Of a stretch of DNA of 64,000 nucleotides, positions 16,533 through 25,059 are shown one piece after another (position 1 is the first letter of the stretch; every line of letters begins with the position of its first letter). Made by a program: the position numbers and the translations under genes. Below the pieces are notes generated by a model. The model did not search any database and had not been told where the DNA came from. It saw nothing but the letters and a program-made list of their open reading frames with translations. Source of the DNA: Terriglobales bacterium (GTDB lineage Bacteria > Acidobacteriota > Terriglobia > Bryobacterales > Bryobacteraceae). The stretch spans positions 124,001 to 188,000 of the forward strand of contig JAIXQP010000019.1 in assembly GCA_027485675.1 (NCBI GenBank). Reading direction: 5' to 3'.

Positions 16533-18139
16533 TCCATAATAGCCGACCGGCCGCCCCAGCCGCCGCCTCCGGGCGTCTCAATGCGCAGCCGGTCCCCCGG
16601 CTTCACCGCGAATCGGCACTTGGCCGGAACCGGCCGCCCGTTCAGAAGATTCCGCCCCGGCCGTCCCGGCTCCCCGCCCGCCAGCCCGTAGGGCCCGCGC
16701 ACCCGCCGGTCGGACAGAATCGTCACCTCCGCCTCGGTCAGGAACTCCAACTCCCGCTCAATCCCGTCGCCCCCGGCCTGTTGCCCGCCGCCCCCGCTCC
16801 CCGGCCGGCGCCGGTACACCGTCACCCGCACCGGATACTGATGCTCAAACGCCTCCACCGGCGTATTCCACGAGTTCGTCATGTGCGTATGCGTCGCCGA
16901 CCAGCCCGGATACCGCGGCCCCGCCCCCATCCCGCCCGCAATCGTCTCGTAGTACGCAAACGGCCGTCCGCTCCCCGGCATCGTCCCGCCGAAGCTCAGG
17001 TTGTTCATCGTTCCCGAACTCGCCGCCGGTATCCGCTCCGGCGCCGCCTGCGCCAGCGCCCCCAGCAGCACGTCCGTAATCCGCTGCGAGGTCTCCACGT
17101 TCCCCGCCGCCATCGCCGCCGGCGCCTGCGCGTTCACCAGCGTCCCCGCCGGCGCGTCAATCGTAATCGGCCGCAGCAGCCCGGCGTTGTAGGGAACATC
17201 GTCCGCAATCAAGCACCGGAACACGTACAGCGTCGCGGAAACCGCAATCGCGTAGTTGGCGTTCACGCTACCCGTCGTCTGCCGCGCCGTCCCCGCAAAG
17301 TCGACGTGCGCCCGGTCCCCGGCAATGGTAATCGCCACCCGCACCGCCAACGGTTCCGATCCGATCCCGTCGTCATCCAACTGATCCGCGAACTCGTATC
17401 GCCCGTCCGGCAACTCCGCCAGCGCGTGCCGCATCCGCCGCTCCGCGTAGTTCTGCAACTCCGCCATCTGTGCCCGCACCGCCGCCAACCCCTGCCGCGC
17501 CACCAGCTCCCGGCACCGCTCCGCGCCCCGTTCGAGCGACCGCAACTGCGCCGTCAAATCGCCCCGCCGCTCCTCCGGCGTCCGCACGTTCGCGAGCAAC
17601 AGTTCGAGCAGCGGCTCATCCATCGTCCCGCCCCGCACCAGCTTGATCGGTGGAATCCGAATCCCTTCCTGATAGATCTCCCGCGCCAGCGGCATCGAGC
17701 CCGGGCTCATCCCCCCCACATCGGCGTGATGCGCTCGGTTGGCGACATAAAACGCCGGCCGGTTCTCGCCCGGAACAAACACCGCCGCCACGGCCGTGAT
17801 ATCCGGCAGATGCGTCCCGCCCCGGAACGGGTCGTTCAGGATCACGATGTCGCCCGGCCCGGGATCGCACGCATTGATCGCCTCCCGCACGCTCAGCGGC
17901 ATCGCCCCCAGGTGCACCGGCATATGGTCGCCCATCGCCACCGTCTCCCCGTGGCCGTCGTAAACCGCGCACGAGTAATCCCGGCGCTCTTTGATATTGG
18001 CGGAAAACGCCGTCCGGCGCAGCAGAATGCCCATCTCCTCGGCAATCGAAACCAGCAGTTGCCGGAACAGTTCGAGGCCGATCGGGTCCTGCCCCGTCTC
18101 CGGCTCAGGGTTTCTTTTTCGGAGTGGCTTTCTTGGCAT
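16529..18139 (-). CDS. hyuB: Hydantoinase B / 5-oxoprolinase-family protein
   Basis: A 536-residue HyuB-family protein, the beta subunit of ATP-dependent N-methylhydantoinases, 5-oxoprolinases and acetone carboxylase relatives. Family landmarks are [71 protein letters not shown], and [14 protein letters not shown] with the metal-region His and Asp. It ends in [15 protein letters not shown]. It normally works with HyuA, which binds ATP, but no HyuA gene is in the window. The ATG lies 35 nt inside the end of the propeller-protein gene. The SMR pair follows with a 4-nt overlap. Confidence 0.9.
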   Translation of the reverse strand: MPRKPLRKRNPEPETGQDPIGLELFRQLLVSIAEEMGILLRRTAFSANIKERRDYSCAVYDGHGETVAMGDHMPVHLGAMPLSVREAINACDPGPGDIVILNDPFRGGTHLPDITAVAAVFVPGENRPAFYVANRAHHADVGGMSPGSMPLAREIYQEGIRIPPIKLVRGGTMDEPLLELLLANVRTPEERRGDLTAQLRSLERGAERCRELVARQGLAAVRAQMAELQNYAERRMRHALAELPDGRYEFADQLDDDGIGSEPLAVRVAITIAGDRAHVDFAGTARQTTGSVNANYAIAVSATLYVFRCLIADDVPYNAGLLRPITIDAPAGTLVNAQAPAAMAAGNVETSQRITDVLLGALAQAAPERIPAASSGTMNNLSFGGTMPGSGRPFAYYETIAGGMGAGPRYPGWSATHTHMTNSWNTPVEAFEHQYPVRVTVYRRRPGSGGGGQQAGGDGIERELEFLTEAEVTILSDRRVRGPYGLAGGEPGRPGRNLLNGRPVPAKCRFAVKPGDRLRIETPGGGGWGGRSAIMD

Positions 18140-19010
18140 TCTTGGGTGTGCCTACTTGAAACACTTCCACGGCGTCCGTGGCGGGCGCGGCCGTGGGCTC
18201 CTCGGGCGGCGGTTCCCGCAGCTCCGTATCCTTCGGCTTACAGGCTCCGGCGTTCACGAGGAAACTCGCCACCGCCACCCACCGCCCGTTCGCCTCCTTC
18301 CGCTGCACCTGGTACGACTTCGTTGGCGCGTGCGGCTGCAACCGCCACGCCGCGCTCCCCGCCGGCCGCTTCGCCAGCACCGGCTTCTCCCGCCCCACCG
18401 TCCGGATCGACCAGCTCTCGCCCCCCGTCCGCGTCTCGAGCAACGCGTACCGTCCCCCCTCGGCGCCCGGCCCGCGATCCACGAACACCGTTCCCGCCGT
18501 CGCCGACTCGAACCCGAACTGCTCCACCGACCCCGGTCCCGGCTCACTCATCACCGCCCGCTGCCGCCACGTCTTGCCCCCGTCCGTCGTCAACAGGAAA
18601 AACGGATCCCGCGCCAGCGCGCCCACCATCTGCCCGGAAATCCATCCCGTCTGCAGATCGAAAAACTGCGCCTGTTCGAGACTGCCGTTCTTGATCCGCG
18701 GATGCGGCTCCGTCCACGTCACCCCGCCGTCCTCACTCATCAGCAGCACGCTCGAAAGCGTGGCCGTCTCCGTGTGCAGATTCCCCGCCACCACAATCCG
18801 GTTCGCCCCCGTCTCAATCGTGCTCAGCTCCAGATAGATCGCGCACGGTTGCTCCACCGTGCACCCCAATCCCAGCGATTGGATGTCATCCTCCGTGCAA
18901 ACCGCCTCCACCCGCAAGGGTTTCCCGGCGTACACCAGCGGCGCGGGAGCCGGCTCCGGCGCCTGCCCAAAGGCGGCCATCGTAAGAATCATGGCAACAG
19001 CGGCGCGCAT
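18105..19010 (-). CDS. Exported Asp-box (BNR) beta-propeller protein
   Basis: A 301-residue exported protein. A signal peptide ends near AAFGQA (residue 17). Asp-box repeats appear as SEDGGVTWTEP, TTDGGKTWRQ and the degenerate TRTGGESWSI, each following a LL(L)M/T strand, the pattern of BNR/YCF48-like propellers. FDLQTGWISG and FGFESATAGTVFVDRG are inter-blade turns. Four Cys in the N-terminal and C-terminal parts could form disulfides. The last 30 residues are Pro/Glu then Lys-rich ([12 protein letters not shown]). Function is unknown; YCF48-like propellers often assist assembly of exported proteins, and sialidase activity is not supported because catalytic residues are not evident. Confidence 0.72.
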   Translation of the reverse strand: MRAAVAMILTMAAFGQAPEPAPAPLVYAGKPLRVEAVCTEDDIQSLGLGCTVEQPCAIYLELSTIETGANRIVVAGNLHTETATLSSVLLMSEDGGVTWTEPHPRIKNGSLEQAQFFDLQTGWISGQMVGALARDPFFLLTTDGGKTWRQRAVMSEPGPGSVEQFGFESATAGTVFVDRGPGAEGGRYALLETRTGGESWSIRTVGREKPVLAKRPAGSAAWRLQPHAPTKSYQVQRKEANGRWVAVASFLVNAGACKPKDTELREPPPEEPTAAPATDAVEVFQVGTPKNAKKATPKKKP

Positions 19011-19018
19011 CTGTTCTC

Positions 19019-19426
19019 ATGGTACACATGTTCGGTTGGTTGAAACGATGGCTGCTCGCCCGCAAACCCTTGGCCCCCGCGCCGCCCGCCTCCCAGCGCA
19101 CCAAGACCTACCAGGCCGAAAGCGGATACGTCTATCAGTACGTTTTTGAGGGCCGCCACTGCTGCGGCCGGGAAACGGCCTTTCTCTTCTCGGTATCCGT
19201 CCAACGCCAATCGCCCCGGCGCGTCGCCGTGGTCCTTCCCGATGCCGCCCTCGCGCCCTTTGAAAAGGAGTCCGGCCGTCGCCTCGTTGAAAACGAGCGC
19301 TATGGCGTCGCCAAAATGGCCCTGTTCCGTCTCTTCGATGCGAGCGAAAAGCCGGATCAGGTCTGGAAAGGCGCTCAGATTGACGCCTCGAGCGCCCGCG
19401 AATATCTCCAGGTTCTCGACGTCTAA
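19019..19426 (+). CDS. Hypothetical protein
   Basis: A 135-residue protein that I do not recognise. A basic N-terminal amphipathic stretch (MFGWLKRWLLARK) may attach to membranes. The rest looks like one alpha/beta domain (SGYVYQYVFEGRH, TAFLFSVSVQ, RRVAVVLPDAAL, NERYGVAKMALFRLFD). It is cytosolic by appearance. An ATG four codons in (19028) is an equally possible start. It is divergent from the Asp-box protein with 8 bp between starts and its end overlaps the convergent cca gene by 4 bp. Confidence 0.7.
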   Translation: MVHMFGWLKRWLLARKPLAPAPPASQRTKTYQAESGYVYQYVFEGRHCCGRETAFLFSVSVQRQSPRRVAVVLPDAALAPFEKESGRRLVENERYGVAKMALFRLFDASEKPDQVWKGAQIDASSAREYLQVLDV

Positions 19427-20739
19427 CGCCGCGCGCTCGAAACCAGCGGCGGATGCTGCGGCGTCGGCGGCGCCACCGGCTCCGGCTCCACAATCTTCTT
19501 CGGCCGCGCGTCCAGCCGCTTGGCGATAAACGTCGCCTTCGCCTTCTCGTACTTCGCCGACCCCGGCTCCAATCCCGTCGCCTCGGCGATCTCCTCGTCC
19601 GTAATCTCCAACGCCGCCGGCAGATACTTCTGCACGTAGTTCTTGATCCGGTCCACCACCGCCCGCTCGGTCGACTTATAAAGCAGGTACACCAAATCCG
19701 CGCCCTGCGCCTTCTGCGCCGTCGCGTACAGCACCGACGGCTTGGCCATCTTCGGCGACTTCAACTCCACCGCCAGCTTCTTCGCCCGCGCATCCAACCG
19801 CTCCCAGGCCTGAATCGCCGGCTTATCGAGCGCGCAAGCGGTCTTCAACCCCGCCTTCTCCTTGGCCGTCAACTTTTCACACAGCACCGTCAGGAACAGC
19901 CCAATGTTCTCGACCGGCAGGTTCAATTCGAGCGGTACGTTCAGCCGGGCCTTCTGCAGCTTCAGCAAGCCGGCATGGTTCACCTTCTCGCCGATCATCG
20001 CCGGGCAGAACAACGTCAGCAACCCTTGATCGTCCAGCTCCTTCACAATCTCGGCGCTCGTCGGCTCCTCGGCAATGTGGTGCAACTCCTGCCGCAGCGC
20101 CTCCGGGCCAATCTTCCGCTCAAGATTCGCATCCCGGACGTTTTCATACTGACTCAGCGTCCGCTCATCAATCGTGAACTGGAAGCGCTTGGCAAACCGG
20201 ATCAGCCGCAGAATCCGGACCGGATCATCGTAAAGCGTATACTTCGAAACCGTCCGCAGCTCCCGCCGTTCGAGGTCCCCCAATCCGTTGTTCGGATCAA
20301 TCAGCAGCCCCTTCGACGCCCGGTTCAACGACATCGCAATCGCGTTGATCGTAAAGTCCCGGTTCTTCAGATCCTCGTAGATCGTCGCCGGACTGATCGC
20401 CGGCTTCCCGCCCGATTTCGCGTACTTCTCCTCCCGCGCCATCGAGATCTCGATGTGCACGTTCTGCGGAAACAGCAACTCGGCGCTGTTCCGCCGCGTA
20501 TCGGTGGCCAGGATCTCCGCCCCGGTCTTCTTCACAATCGCCTTCGCCAGAGCGTTCGCGTTGCCTTCCACGACGAAGTCGAGATCCCGAATCGGAAACC
20601 CCGCAATCATGTCCCGCAATGCGCCACCAGCCAGAAACAGATTCAGCCCGGCTTCGGTCGCCGCATCCTGCACGGCCGCCAGCGCCGCGGTCTGGGCGGA
20701 GTTCAGATGGCTCTCAAGGGTGTACAGATAATCGCTCAT
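19423..20739 (-). CDS. cca: CCA tRNA nucleotidyltransferase / poly(A) polymerase family
   Basis: A 438-residue class II nucleotidyltransferase that adds or repairs the 3' CCA of tRNA. The head domain has LAGGALRD (37-43) and RDLDF (51-55, with the two metal-binding Asp residues), followed by YEDLKNRDFTINAIAMSL and the neck motif LYDDPVRILRLIRFAKRF. The body includes the GPEALRQEL-type helix. The C-terminal extension (about 390-438) is Lys/Pro-rich and looks disordered. It is 6 bp downstream of xerD, probably in one unit. Whether it adds all of CCA or only CC or A cannot be told by eye. Confidence 0.92.
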   Translation of the reverse strand: MSDYLYTLESHLNSAQTAALAAVQDAATEAGLNLFLAGGALRDMIAGFPIRDLDFVVEGNANALAKAIVKKTGAEILATDTRRNSAELLFPQNVHIEISMAREEKYAKSGGKPAISPATIYEDLKNRDFTINAIAMSLNRASKGLLIDPNNGLGDLERRELRTVSKYTLYDDPVRILRLIRFAKRFQFTIDERTLSQYENVRDANLERKIGPEALRQELHHIAEEPTSAEIVKELDDQGLLTLFCPAMIGEKVNHAGLLKLQKARLNVPLELNLPVENIGLFLTVLCEKLTAKEKAGLKTACALDKPAIQAWERLDARAKKLAVELKSPKMAKPSVLYATAQKAQGADLVYLLYKSTERAVVDRIKNYVQKYLPAALEITDEEIAEATGLEPGSAKYEKAKATFIAKRLDARPKKIVEPEPVAPPTPQHPPLVSSARR

Positions 20740-20745
20740 GGAAAT

Positions 20746-21645
20746 TTAGGCTCGCGGATGGTGCTCGTCCACCACGCGGCGCAGACGGCCGCGGGCAACG
20801 TGGGTATAAATTTGGGTCGTGCCAATGTCGGCGTGGCCGAGCATGGCTTGTACGCTGCGCAAATCGGCGCCGCCTTCGAGCAGGTGCGTGGCAAAGGAAT
20901 GGCGCAGCACATGCGGCGTCAAATGGTGGAAAATCCCCACCGACTTGCCATACTGCGCCAGTAACTTCCAGAAACCCTGCCGGGTCATGTTGGTGCCGCG
21001 CGCGGTAACAAACAAAAAACGGCTCGCCCGGCCCTTGAGTAATGCCGGACGTACCGCCGCTAAATAGGTTGTCAGCGCCGCCTGCGCCGCCGCACCCATC
21101 GGAATCATCCGCTGCTTATTCCCCTTACCAGTTACCCGGACATACCCCATCTCCAGGTTCACATTACTCAACTCCACCGCAATCAGTTCCGAAACCCGCA
21201 ACCCGCACGCATAGAGCAACTGCAGCATCGCCCGGTCCCGCAGACCGTTCGGAGTATCCGCCGGCGGCGCCCCCAGCAGCTTCTCCACCTCGCTGGAATT
21301 CAAAAACTTCGGAATGCCCTGCGCCGCCTTCGGGGCGCTCAGCAGCTCCGTCGGGTTCACCTCAATCCGGCGTTCCCGCTGCAAATGCCTATAAAAATTT
21401 CGTAAGGATGTCAAGTGGCGCGCCACCGTTCTCGCCGAACAACCGCTCTCGTACAACGAATCCAGATACCGGCCAACCTGCTCCGAAGCCGACGGCACCG
21501 ACGCGTCCGCCCCTCCACAAAAACAGGAGAACCGATCGAGATCCCGACCGTACGATTCCAGCGAATTGGCGGCTAGACCCTTCTCAATGCGACAGAAGTC
21601 GATAAAGTGCCGGATCTCCGCGGCGAGAGAACCCTCGCGGTACAT
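20746..21645 (-). CDS. xerD: Site-specific tyrosine recombinase XerD
   Basis: A 299-residue tyrosine recombinase matching XerC/XerD in length, which resolves chromosome dimers at dif. The N-terminal SAM-like domain (about 8-95) precedes the catalytic domain. All catalytic residues are present: Arg150 (CGLRVSEL), Lys174 (VTGKGNKQR), His245 and Arg248 (TPHVLRHSFATHL), His271 (MLGHADIGTT) and nucleophile Tyr280 (TQIYTHV). I start at the ATG at 21645 (MYREGSL) because that matches XerD length; the frame extends to 21684 with a non-family stretch. Lack of adjacent phage or integron genes supports a housekeeping role. cca follows after 6 bp. Confidence 0.93.
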   Translation of the reverse strand: MYREGSLAAEIRHFIDFCRIEKGLAANSLESYGRDLDRFSCFCGGADASVPSASEQVGRYLDSLYESGCSARTVARHLTSLRNFYRHLQRERRIEVNPTELLSAPKAAQGIPKFLNSSEVEKLLGAPPADTPNGLRDRAMLQLLYACGLRVSELIAVELSNVNLEMGYVRVTGKGNKQRMIPMGAAAQAALTTYLAAVRPALLKGRASRFLFVTARGTNMTRQGFWKLLAQYGKSVGIFHHLTPHVLRHSFATHLLEGGADLRSVQAMLGHADIGTTQIYTHVARGRLRRVVDEHHPRA

Positions 21646-21670
21646 TGCCCTAATGATACAATATGGAGCA

Positions 21671-21687
21671 AAAATGTGGAACATTTT
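21671..21687. promoter_or_regulatory. Perfect palindrome between divergent xerD and the RFD-protein gene, candidate operator
   Basis: AAAATGT (21671-21677), GGA, ACATTTT (21681-21687) form a 17-bp perfect inverted repeat in the AT-rich 59-bp gap between two divergent genes. No regulator gene adjoins it. It could be an operator or a coincidental AT palindrome. Confidence 0.4.
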
Positions 21688-21704
21688 AGGCCAAAATCAG
21701 GCGT

Positions 21705-22205
21705 TTGCGGGGGGATGGGCACGTTTTGGCGAGTTCCGCAAGTAAAAAGGTTCGCGTTTTGCGCTTCGATCGGGAACTCCTGCACGGTTTCGTGCAGTCT
21801 CCCGGCTTCCAGACTCCGTCCGGAATCGAGTTCCTCTCGCAGGACGGCAACCTCGCCGTCATCCCCTATCCCGACGTAAAAGCCCTCTGCTTCGTCCAGG
21901 ATTTCGACGACCCCCTACCCCGCCTCGACGGCGCCCAGTTCGTCAGCCGTCCCAAAAAAGCCGGCCTCTGGGTCCGCATGCGCTTCCGCGACGGCGTCTT
22001 CATGGACGGCCTCCTCACCGGCAGCCTCCTCCAACTCGACCCCCACGGCTACACCGTCTCCCCGCCCGACCAGGGCGTCAACCCCCAGCGCGTCTTCGTC
22101 CCCCGAGCCGCCCTCGTCGATCTCCAGGTCCTCGCCGTCGTCGGCAGCGGCCTCAAGGCCCCGAAGAAAACCGCCGTCCCCGAAGCCCAGGCCAAGCTCT
22201 TCTAG
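21705..22205 (+). CDS. Conserved hypothetical protein (acidobacterial domain, possibly DUF6982)
   Basis: A protein of about 160 residues. The pattern KKVRVLRFDRELLHGFV, then PSGIEFLSQDGNLAVIPYPDVKALCFVQDFDD, then SRPKKAGLWVRMRFRDG and FVPRAAL resembles a domain I associate with acidobacterial proteins of unknown function (from memory DUF6982). It is all-beta by pattern, with no signal peptide or TM segment. The start is uncertain: the TTG at 21705 and the TTG at 21726 are both possible, and neither has a strong Shine-Dalgarno. The end overlaps the convergent LolA-like gene by 4 bp. The function is unknown; signalling or stress roles can only be guessed. Confidence 0.7.
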   Translation: MRGDGHVLASSASKKVRVLRFDRELLHGFVQSPGFQTPSGIEFLSQDGNLAVIPYPDVKALCFVQDFDDPLPRLDGAQFVSRPKKAGLWVRMRFRDGVFMDGLLTGSLLQLDPHGYTVSPPDQGVNPQRVFVPRAALVDLQVLAVVGSGLKAPKKTAVPEAQAKLF

Positions 22206-22987
22206 ATCGCCTTCAGCCGCGGCATATCCGGCGGCAACTCGAACAGCTCCGGCTTCAACTTATCGTTGATCGTCACCTGCTCGGAGAAGATCTCAAACGC
22301 CTTCTCGCCGTCCCGGTTCCGGACTATGTTCCACGGCCACATCGCCCCGCCCCCCACGTCACGGTATTTGGCGAAGATACTAATCTCCTCATGCCGGTAC
22401 CGCATCGCATCCCGCCGGTAGAACACCTGCCGCAGCGGTAACTTCGTCGTCCGGTGCAGATACACCGTCACTAACCGGTTCTCCGCGTCGGTGATATCAA
22501 TCACCTCCACCGGTTGATTCTCCAGCACCCCGGTCTCTTTGTGTTCCACAATCAGCCCCGGCTCGTTCCGCCGGTGCCGCAGAATGTAGAAGATGTTCCG
22601 CAGCGTCGTGTCCTGGTACCTTGCCCACACCTCCGCCGCCAGCGGCCGCGCCCCCCGGTTCGATACCTGCCAACCCGCCGTCTCCTCGAACAGCACGGCG
22701 TAGTCTTCTTTATCTTTCCCGTAGGACTGCCGCTCCCGCACCCCCAACTCCCCCGGCTTCGGCTCCGCCCCGTAGCGCGTATAGATCCGCGCCCGCGTCA
22801 ACCCGGCCAGCCGCTCCCGGTAGAACGAGTACAGCCGGCCGGTTTCCGTCCGGTCGTTCACGGCCAAAAACGCGGGGCCCCCCAGGGCCGCCAGCGCGTC
22901 AGCCAGCAGTTTTTTGCCATCAAATTGGCGATCCGCCAGCAGCAAGGCCGGCGCGGCGAAGGAGAAGAGGGCAGTCCGTCGGGTCAC
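22202..22987 (-). CDS. Exported LolA-like domain protein
   Basis: A 261-residue exported protein with an Arg-Arg-containing signal (TRRTALFSFAAPALLLA). The mature part starts DGKKLLADALAALGGPAFLA and continues with alternating beta-strands (GRLYSFYRE, DYAVLFEETAGWQVS, QPVEVIDITDAENRLVTVYLHRTTKLPLRQVFYRRD), the half-barrel pattern of LolA/LolB-like proteins. The same layout occurs in the C-terminal 220 residues of the inactive M16 protein immediately upstream. Its ATG overlaps that gene's stop as ATGA. Such domains bind lipid-like ligands, but the true ligand is unknown. Confidence 0.7.
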   Translation of the reverse strand: MTRRTALFSFAAPALLLADRQFDGKKLLADALAALGGPAFLAVNDRTETGRLYSFYRERLAGLTRARIYTRYGAEPKPGELGVRERQSYGKDKEDYAVLFEETAGWQVSNRGARPLAAEVWARYQDTTLRNIFYILRHRRNEPGLIVEHKETGVLENQPVEVIDITDAENRLVTVYLHRTTKLPLRQVFYRRDAMRYRHEEISIFAKYRDVGGGAMWPWNIVRNRDGEKAFEIFSEQVTINDKLKPELFELPPDMPRLKAI

Positions 22988-25056
22988 TTTTTCATGATCT
23001 CTTCAATTGAGACGCCCGTGTTGGTGCTGATGGTTTCGCTAATGGTCGTCCCGGCCGGTTTTCCGCCCTGCAGGATCACGGTCTTGAACGGAAACTTCAC
23101 CCCGTTCACCCCCCGCCAGTCGCTGTACTGCCGCTCCACGGCCATCTTCCCCTGCGGTCCGATTGCTTCCACAATCAGCTTCGCCGGCAGCCCCGTCGCC
23201 GGATCCATCTCCAGCTTCGCCGCCTTGCCGCCGCCGTCACTCACCTCAATCGCGTTCTCCCCCACGGCGTTCACCGTCCGCCCGGCGATCCTGTCGCTCT
23301 GCAACAGCGTCACCAGCATCGCGAACAGCTCATCGCCCACCTGCTTCAGCACCGGCGCCGGCATCGGCTGCGGACCCGGCGCGCCCGGCGCCACCAGAAA
23401 GCCGCTCTTGCCGTCAAAGCCCGCAATCACCTTCCCAAACGGTAGCTCCTGCTCCTGCCGTACCTTGTCCGGCAGCAACAACTGCACCTTCTGGTTCACC
23501 TTCATCGGCCCCAACTCGGCCTTATTCGTCATCACGACGTCCTTGATCCCCGCCAGCTTCTCCACGCCGCCCACCGCCTGCTGCATCCGCCCCAGCAGCG
23601 CCTTGCCCTTTTCGAGCGAAGCCGGATCCGCCGCCGAAACCTCTTTCTTCGGCTCCTTCACCTTCAGCTCCAGCTGCGTAATCGGCAGCTTCAAATCCGT
23701 CAGCGGCGTCTTCAACTGGTCCGTGTTCGTAATCGCCACATAGACGAACTTCTCCGGCTGAATGTACTGCTTCGCCACCCGCAGAACATCCTGCTTGGTC
23801 ACCGCCGCCAGTGCTTTCTGATACGTGAACAGAAAATCCTTCGGGTAGCCGTAGTACTCATACCGGAACAGCCGCGACAGCGTCTTCGCCGGCCGGTCGA
23901 AGTTGAACACGAACGAGTTCACCACCTTCTCCTTCGCATCGTTCAACTCCTGGTCCGTCACCGGCTCCGTCCGAATCCGCTCAATCTCTTTCTGAATCGT
24001 CTGGAACGTCAGCACCGTCGATTCCGACTTCGTCGAACCCGACACCCGGAACAGCCCCGGGTTCAGATACCCCGCGCCCCATCCCGCGCCCACGCTATAC
24101 GCCAACCCCATCTCCGTCCGCACCTTCCGGAACAGCCGCGAATCGAAGCTCCCGCCCAGAATATCGCTCAGCACTTCGAGCGCCGGGTAGTCCTTATCGC
24201 TCAGCAACCCGCCCAGATGGCCAATGCTGAACGACGTCTGGTTCACTTCTTTCTTATCGCCGACGTAGATCCCCGGCTTGGCCGCATGGGTCACCTTTGG
24301 AAACTCCGGCACCGGCGGCTGCTGCACCGTCCAATTGGCGAAGATCTGCTCCAATCGCGCCCGCATCGCCGCCTTGTCAAAATCCCCCTGAATCGCGAGG
24401 CGAATATTCGCCGGGAAGTAGTAGCGCTTGTGGAACGCGATCAGATCCTCCCGCTGAATCCGGTCCAGCGTCTCGTATTCAATGCTCCGCCCAAACGGCG
24501 TCTCTTTCCCGTAGACCGTGTCCGAAAACTCCGCGTTGTTCACTTCGCCCGCATCGTCATACCGCCGCCCGATCGCCGACCGGTACTGCATCTTCAACAG
24601 GTCGATCTTGTTCTGCCGGAACTCCGGCGCCGTCAGCACCTCGTGGAACACGCCCAACACCTCGTCCGTGTTCTCCTTCAAACAGTTGAACGATACGGAC
24701 GCCAGCGTCTCATCGATGCTCGATTCCACGCCCGCCGCAATCGCCTCCAACTGTTCGTCCAGTTGGTCGCCGGTCTTCGTCTTCGTCCCGCCGGTCCGCA
24801 TCGTCCCGGCGGCAATCACGTGCACCCCGGTCTTATCCGCCGGTTCGAGCAGCGTCCCTGTCCGCACCAGCGCAATGCCGTTGATCAGCGGCAGATTGTG
24901 GTTCTCGAGCAGATACACCTTCATGCCGTTTGGCAGCGTGAAGGTCTCAATCTCCGGAATCTTCACCTCGCCCAGCTTCGGGTACTTCAACTGCTTGTAT
25001 GCCGGCTGCGAAAACGCAATGGCGGCCACCGCGAAAAGAGTCAGTAAGGTGCGCAT
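22984..25056 (-). CDS. Exported M16-family protein lacking the zinc motif, fused to a LolA-like domain
   Basis: A 690-residue exported protein. After a signal peptide (AAIAFSQA) come two M16 domains: FTLPNGMKVYLLENHNLPL (about 39-57) and the second-half substrate clamp LFRKVRTEMGLAYSVGAG with its conserved Arg and Tyr. Where active M16 enzymes have HxxEH, this protein reads GVHVIAAGTM, so the zinc site is absent. It therefore resembles inactive partner subunits such as mitochondrial MPP-alpha. From about residue 465 a LolA-like extension follows (GKALLGRMQQAVGGVEKLA ... VNGVKFPFKTVILQGGKP). It lies 3 bp downstream of the active M16 gene and overlaps the next gene by 4 nt. Confidence 0.87.
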   Translation of the reverse strand: MRTLLTLFAVAAIAFSQPAYKQLKYPKLGEVKIPEIETFTLPNGMKVYLLENHNLPLINGIALVRTGTLLEPADKTGVHVIAAGTMRTGGTKTKTGDQLDEQLEAIAAGVESSIDETLASVSFNCLKENTDEVLGVFHEVLTAPEFRQNKIDLLKMQYRSAIGRRYDDAGEVNNAEFSDTVYGKETPFGRSIEYETLDRIQREDLIAFHKRYYFPANIRLAIQGDFDKAAMRARLEQIFANWTVQQPPVPEFPKVTHAAKPGIYVGDKKEVNQTSFSIGHLGGLLSDKDYPALEVLSDILGGSFDSRLFRKVRTEMGLAYSVGAGWGAGYLNPGLFRVSGSTKSESTVLTFQTIQKEIERIRTEPVTDQELNDAKEKVVNSFVFNFDRPAKTLSRLFRYEYYGYPKDFLFTYQKALAAVTKQDVLRVAKQYIQPEKFVYVAITNTDQLKTPLTDLKLPITQLELKVKEPKKEVSAADPASLEKGKALLGRMQQAVGGVEKLAGIKDVVMTNKAELGPMKVNQKVQLLLPDKVRQEQELPFGKVIAGFDGKSGFLVAPGAPGPQPMPAPVLKQVGDELFAMLVTLLQSDRIAGRTVNAVGENAIEVSDGGGKAAKLEMDPATGLPAKLIVEAIGPQGKMAVERQYSDWRGVNGVKFPFKTVILQGGKPAGTTISETISTNTGVSIEEIMKK

Positions 25057-25059
25057 GGA

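Noticed and set aside
20746-21645. The tyrosine recombinase as a mobile-element integrase
   Set aside because: Its length and motif spacing match housekeeping XerD, it sits next to cca, and no attachment-site repeats or cargo genes adjoin it.
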